Below are positions 58,385 through 64,000 of a DNA stretch of 64,000 bases, piece by piece; within the stretch, counting starts at the first letter, position 1; the number at the start of each line of letters is the position of its first letter. The notes under the pieces are model-generated. The model saw only the letters and a program-made list of their open reading frames with translations, did not search any database and was not told where the DNA came from. The stretch is from Marisa cornuarietis. Taxonomy: Eukaryota > Mollusca > Gastropoda > Architaenioglossa > Ampullariidae. Where the stretch lies: contig SMMW01000559.1 of assembly GCA_004794655.1 (NCBI GenBank), positions 186,001 through 250,000 on the forward strand. Reading direction: 5' to 3'. Both the position numbers and the translations under genes were made by a program.

Positions 58385-58690
58385 ATGACAAGCACGGCAG
58401 CGAGACATACAAGCAAACATCACAGAAACATATTCAGACACATTACGATGACAACCAGACACATCATACGACAATCAAACATGACAAGCACGGCAGTGAG
58501 ACATACAAGCAAACATCACAGAAACATATTCAGACACATCACGATGACAACCAGACACATCATACGACAATCAAACATGACAAGCACGGCAGTGAGACAT
58601 ACAAGGAAACATCGCAGAAACACATCCAGACACATCACGATGAGAACCAGACACAACACAACGACAAGACACAACAAGCACTGCAGTGAG
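58385..58690. repeat. 96-bp tandem repeat, three full copies plus a partial
   Basis: AGCACGGCAG recurs at 58391, 58487 and 58583, with a diverged form at 58677. Each unit also contains CAGAAACATATTCAGACACA and CATCATACGACAATC. It appears to be an elaborated version of the 21-bp repeat that follows. Confidence 0.88.
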
Positions 58691-60380
58691 ACACACAAGC
58701 AAACATCACAGAAACACAACCAAACACATGACAAGGACAATGAGACACATCACAAGGATAACCAGACACATCACAGGACAATGAGACACATCACAAGGAT
58801 AACCAGACACATCACAGGACAATCAGACACATCACAAAGATAACCAGACATATCACAAGGACAATGAGACACATCACAAGGATAACCAGACTCATCACAG
58901 GACAATCAGACACACCACAAGGACAATGAGACATATCACAAAGATAACCAGACACATCACAAGGACAATGAGACACATCACATAGATAACCAGACACATC
59001 ACAGGACAATCAGACACATCACAAGGACAACCAGTCACATCACAAAGACAATCAGACACATCACAAGGACAATGAGACATATCACATGGATAACCAGACA
59101 CATCACAAAGACAATCAGACACATCACAAAGACAATCAGACACATCACAAGGACAACCAGACACATCACAAAGACAATCAGACACATCACAAGGACAATG
59201 AGACACATCACATGGATAACCAGACACATCACAAAGACAATGAGACACATCACATGGATAACCAGACACATCACAAAGACAATGAGACACATGACAAGGA
59301 TAATCAGACACATCACAGGACAATCAGACACATCACAAGGATAACCAGACACATCACAGGACAATCAGACAGATCACAAGGATAACCAGACACATCACAG
59401 GACAATCAGACACATCACAAAGATAACCAGACATATCACAAGGACAATGAGACACATCACAAGGATAACCAGACACATCACAGGACAATGAGACACATCA
59501 CAAAGATAACCAGACATATCACAAGGACAATGAGACACATCACAAGGATAACCAGACATATCACAGGACAATCAGACACATCACAAGGACAATGAGACAT
59601 ATCACAAAGATAACCAGACACATCACAAGGACAATGAGACACATCACAAAGACAATCAGACACATCACAAAGACAATCAGACACATCACATAGATAACCA
59701 GACACATCACAGGACAATCAGACACATCACAAGGACAACCAGTCACATCACAAAGACAATCAGACACATCACAAGGACAATGAGACATATCACATGGATA
59801 ACCAGACACATCACAAAGACAATCAGACACATCACAAAGACAATCAGACACATCACAAGGACAACCAGACACATCACAAAGACAATGAGACACATCACAA
59901 GGACAATGAGACACATCACATGGATAACCAGACACATCACAAAGACAATGAGACACATCACATGGATAACCAGACACATCACAAAGACAATGAGACACAT
60001 GACAAGGATAATCAGACACATCACAGGACAATCAGACACATCACAAGGATAACCAGACACATCACAGGACAATCAGACACATCACAAGGATAACCAGACA
60101 CATCACAAAGACAATCAGACACATCACAAGGATAACCAGACACATCACAGGACAATCAGACACATCACAAGGATAACCGGATACATCACAAAGACAATCA
60201 GACACATCACAAGGATAACCAGACACATCACAGGACAATCAGACACATCACAAGGATAACCAGACACATCACAAAGACAATCAGACACATCACAAGGATA
60301 ACCAGACACATCACAGGACAATCAGACACATCACAAGGATAACCGGATACATCACAAAGACAATCAGACACATCACAATG
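58690..60380. repeat. 21-bp satellite (GACACATCACAAGGATAAC-CA type) with 708-bp higher-order repeat
   Basis: About 80 copies of a 20-21-bp unit with interchangeable ends AAGGATAACCA, AAAGACAATCA, AGGACAATCA and AAGGACAATGA. The period keeps several frames open on both strands, giving highly repetitive artefact peptides. The segment at 59035-59364 recurs at 59743-60072 with an identical 109-residue conceptual translation. This is a recent 708-bp duplication within the array. Confidence 0.95.
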
Positions 60381-63300
60381 CCCAGTCTGCACAAGGCCCA
60401 GTACTCTTCTCCCTCAGTCCACACTGGTGCTTACCTTCTGATGCGCTCCACTTTGATCCTCAACCTACCGCCTAATCGAAGCCCCACCTCGACGGGCAAA
60501 ACTGTTTCAAATATTTATATAGCCGTCCACAGAACCACGCGGGTGTGCACAAAGGACTCGATCTCTCAAACTAACACCTCGGATGTACCAGCTGTTTAAA
60601 CCTCTTTGCGACTTCTGCAAGCCCCATTTACCTCCAGGACTAATGACTCACTCATAGCCTGACATCAGTGAGCAGACAGCTGGTGGAGAATGCTGGCAAA
60701 CGATGAAGCAGGAGCATCCACGCAGAGTTGTGATGCCTGTTGCAACAGTAGAAAGAACCAGAAGAGCGGTTGGCACTATCTTTCAAAGCCAGGCGACGCC
60801 CGCTCAGGGTCTTTACTGTGGACACCTCGACTTCAAGCGCCGCAAACGCGCAACAATCCGTCGCTCAATATTCAGAATACAAAACAGCTTTAGGGCTAAC
60901 AGCATGGACCACCAACCGCTCTTATTTTGTGCGACACTACACAGAATGATGAAGGATTTTTTTTAAAACAGGGGACAGGTCGTAAGCGCGAGATAACTGC
61001 CCGGTCTGATAAAATTACTCCCCTTGCAAAAGTTTTAACGAGTGAAGCAAAAGTTGCTCTCTTGAAACACTTTACAATTCGAAGCTTTTTGCCATCCTCG
61101 AAGCAAATGTGTGCTTTATTTTTTTCCCCGCTATCAATTTTCAACAGACTGTAAAGAGTGAATAAGCTTTTATGTAAATCATGAACTTTTTCTTAGTTGC
61201 TCTCTGAATGAATGAACTTAGCCTCTTGTATTCAAAGACATCCCCTCGGTACTGAACCTACGAGATGAGATAGTTTGCATGCATACGTTTGGACAGTGTG
61301 GATATATTTTACTGACTTACCTGTAATGAACAAACAGGTACGTCACGCACCAGGTATCAATATTTAAACACTTTTTGCGTGACAGGCTAATCAATCAGCC
61401 CATATTTTTTCTCCCAACACTCTCACATACTACCTGCTTTCCTCAGTGTACGTTCGAGTGTCTAGGATGTGCATGTACATGTGTGTACAGTCAAGTATGT
61501 AGAATGTGCATGTAATTTGACCGACACATTTCTAATTGATTGTGTGTGTGTGTGTGTGCGCGCGCGCGCGCGCGTGTGTGTGTGTGTGCGTGTGTCTGTG
61601 TATAAGTGCGCGTGCACACACAGACGAAACACACCTACACACACTGAGGAGCCCCTCATGAATAGGGGTGGATGAGGAAAGAAAGAAAGTGCTTGAGTGA
61701 GAGCGGAAGTCGCAGTCGCGGAGTCGCACATCTCTCAGCTATTACATACCCCGGGTACAGCCATGATAAAGGCTCTCCAAGTCTCTGGAGTTCGCCCAGT
61801 CCCACCCATTGGCTTTGATATCGCCCGGCGCCAGCTTTTTCTCACGGTGCTCAGCTAAGCTGCAATAATGAGAGAATGATGAGATTGCTGTTAAGGGCCC
61901 GGCCTCCCCCGTGGCCAGCTGGTTAAGACCGGGTCTGGAGCGAAATTTACCGAGCACCTCAAGTGCCCGAGAACAAGCGCGGACAAAGATTGCGACGAGG
62001 CGACTGGACGGGAAGTGATTAGTAAAATGACCGTGAGGTTTTCATGGACCAAGGCTCTTGTGTGATGAAGATGCTGTTTTATGAGAGCCTGAAGACTGTG
62101 CTCACGCGCAAAAAGCGGCAGCATGACCGATTGGTTGATTAAGATTTCCGCGAGTGATGGATAGACAAATCTTTCTGGATGTAAAAGAGGACGTGAAAGA
62201 TGGACTGGTGGAAAGGAAGGATGGGGGTGGTGGGAGAGACTAAGACACACAAAACTTAAACAAAACTTTTCTTTTCACGTTAAGTTTATGTTATTAGAAA
62301 ATGCAATATAAAAATATGTTTTATGTATTAAAAAAGGGTAAAGGGTACTTTCAGCTGGAGATTTTGGGGAAAGTAAATTTCATCTAAGGCACGGAATTTC
62401 AAAGGAGGAACCCAGCCCTTTCCACAATTTCCTTGATTAATCAGCTACACATTCATGCTGTCGGCTGGACCACAAAGGGGTGGGGGGAAGAGGGGAACTT
62501 CCAGCCACGGGTCCGAACAGGAATGCATTTACCACTAGGCTGCGTGCGCTGCCTCCCCATACTGTTACATAAGTGAAACATCGAGAAATGTAAACTCATT
62601 GAACTTGCTTATTTGTGTGCACGTATCTAATCACTGAGTCATACCACACTACACTGTGTTATACCCCATTATATTGTATTATACTGAAGAACACCATATT
62701 TGCATTATGCTGCATTTTGCCGCCTTATATGGTATTATATCGTATTATACTGTATGTTACATTGCATTCTATTTTACAGCTAGACCCATGTTCACATAAT
62801 TTCAGTACAGCCATATTCCTACCAGCCAGATAACATGCTTGTGCTATGGACAACTCTTACCCTCAGTAATGCCATCATTTATTGCCTATGCGATTCTAGT
62901 TGGAGGAAGTGGGATGGTATCTTGGGCCAAGAGTACTGGTGATAAACTCTTATCTACTGTGCTATCGCTCTTTTGGCATCGAGATTATGTACTTTTAAAT
63001 ATACTTCCTTCAATATTGAGTCACTGTTACATCCTGACCTTAGCAGTCGATTTTCTGGAAGTGATGATGGTGGCAAACTGATAAAACATAACCCTCTACG
63101 AAATAAAGAGGAAACATGAATCCTCACGTGAGGCCATTTTCTCTGTTCCAGTTTTAAATTTTAATGCACAGGTCCCACAGTTTCCCACAGGTGCATCTCT
63201 AAAACACAAGAATTGTCATTGTTCAAGGTTTAGTCCCCGGTGTCATTACCGCATTAATTTAATTATCTTAATTTTTTGTCAAAGCTACTAAAACAAGACT

Positions 63301-64000
63301 GGAAGTGCAGACAGCAAACGAACACCTATTCAGCAGTTTGGGGCAGAGGGAGAAGGTAGACTGTGTTTTCCATATCTCTGACCTGCAGCTGGAGAGAGCA
63401 CGCTGCTTCAACATACACATTCAATACAAACAGTAATATGATGACCAGCAAGTCGATTGACTCGGTTAATATTGCACACAATTGTGTGCATGCATGCCAG
63501 CATGTGTACTAAAAGCATGTGAGCGCGTGCGTGTGCATGTGCGAGAAGAAGGGAAGTGCGAAAGTTCAGCAGAAGAGACGAAAGAATTTTTTTATTTTCC
63601 TAATTTTTTTTTTTTTGCTCAAGTTTTTCCCTTTTTTGTCATGAATTTCAAGTTTAAAATTTACTTTTCTCCAAAGCGCGATTGAGAGGTGAAAGGCTTT
63701 CAACCACGTGACACGCTTAGTCAACAGTATTCATTGCGCTGAACGATGGCAGCTCTCGTGCAGCTCTCGGCCCGCTCTCGGCAAACATGCGATGTGTCAG
63801 AGTGTTATGACGGAGCTGTTCGATCGCTTTCCAGGTAGTGAAGAGCGGGCTGCTCTTGCATTATAAAACATTGGAGTTATTGACTTGCGACCACACTGCC
63901 GCTAAGGTGAGCGCAATAAGCCCATGCTTCCTGCTGGCGTCCCCCAAAAAAGTGAAGGTTTCGAATTAAGTGAAAATTATAAGACCTTTAAGCCTATTGC
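60381..64000. other. Gene-free stretch with a mixed TG/CG microsatellite and a possible first exon at the far right
   Basis: A (TG)n(CG)n(TG)n run lies at 61539-61590. A tRNA-like word set on the minus strand at 62560-62495 (TAGTGGTAAATGCATTC and TGTTCGGACCC) suggests another SINE head. At 63746-63834 a short frame, MAALVQLSARS and on, ends at a CCAG|GTAGTG donor-like site. A TATAAAA word at about 63862 and an AAG|GTGAGC donor at 63906 follow, hinting at a gene start running off the right edge. None of this is conclusive. Confidence 0.3.

Noticed and set aside
58189..60093. Histidine/threonine- or cysteine/valine-rich repeat proteins on both strands
   Set aside because: They are translations of the 21-bp and 96-bp satellite units.
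61905..61990. SINE head starting with GTGGCCAGCTGGTTAAGACC
   Set aside because: The A-box-like word is present, but I could not find a B box at the right distance or a second copy.

Overview
The window is eukaryotic nuclear DNA. It has AT-rich intergenic sequence, GT-AG introns, dozens of dinucleotide to tetranucleotide microsatellites, and remnants of hAT, LINE, SINE and foldback elements. The repeat types and the esterase family suggest a lophotrochozoan animal, most likely a gastropod mollusc. That assignment is inference from repeat style and was not tested by any search. Nothing prokaryotic (operons, CRISPR, integrative elements) is present.

The only complete protein-coding genes I can support are two head-to-tail paralogues on the minus strand. 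They encode type-B carboxylesterases of the alpha/beta-hydrolase fold, the cholinesterase, carboxylesterase and neuroligin superfamily. Gene B spans 47336-40431 (601 aa) and gene A spans 30926-26970 (591 aa). I assembled both exon by exon from splice sites. Each has five coding exons, intron phases 0,0,1,1, and nearly identical exon sizes (B: 255/555/319/72/605; A: 225/552/319/72/608). Each starts with a short cytoplasmic tail and one membrane anchor, followed by a lumenal or extracellular hydrolase domain with an intact Ser-Glu-His triad. They are therefore predicted active, membrane-tethered (type II) esterases and not neuroligin-like pseudoenzymes. Both N-terminal tails carry a tyrosine or dileucine-like sorting motif at residues 5-10.

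Layout: 1-660, AT-rich DNA with a cluster of AACGTT palindromes; 663-4965, a 23-bp satellite with higher-order structure; 6734-7007, a foldback MITE; 10264-10770, a LINE fragment; 15675-16000, a 61-bp minisatellite; 19575-21740, a degenerate hAT element with a transposase pseudogene related to ZBED5/GTF2IRD2, followed by a tRNA-like SINE head; 22380-23003, an RTE-like LINE 3' end with a GACT tail; 26970-30926, esterase gene A; 33172-33347, a tRNA-derived SINE; 37770-38170, a GC-rich CRE-rich block; 40431-47336, esterase gene B, whose 4.1-kb intron 2 holds a 33-bp minisatellite; 54056-54235, a second copy of the same SINE; 54590-55445, a 42-bp minisatellite with 7-mer higher-order repeats; 55632-55896, a second copy of the MITE in opposite orientation; 58385-60380, a 21-bp satellite with a 708-bp higher-order duplication. 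The rest is unannotated intergenic DNA.

Many of the longest open frames in the window are artefacts of tandem arrays whose period is a multiple of three or cycles through all frames. I do not call these genes.
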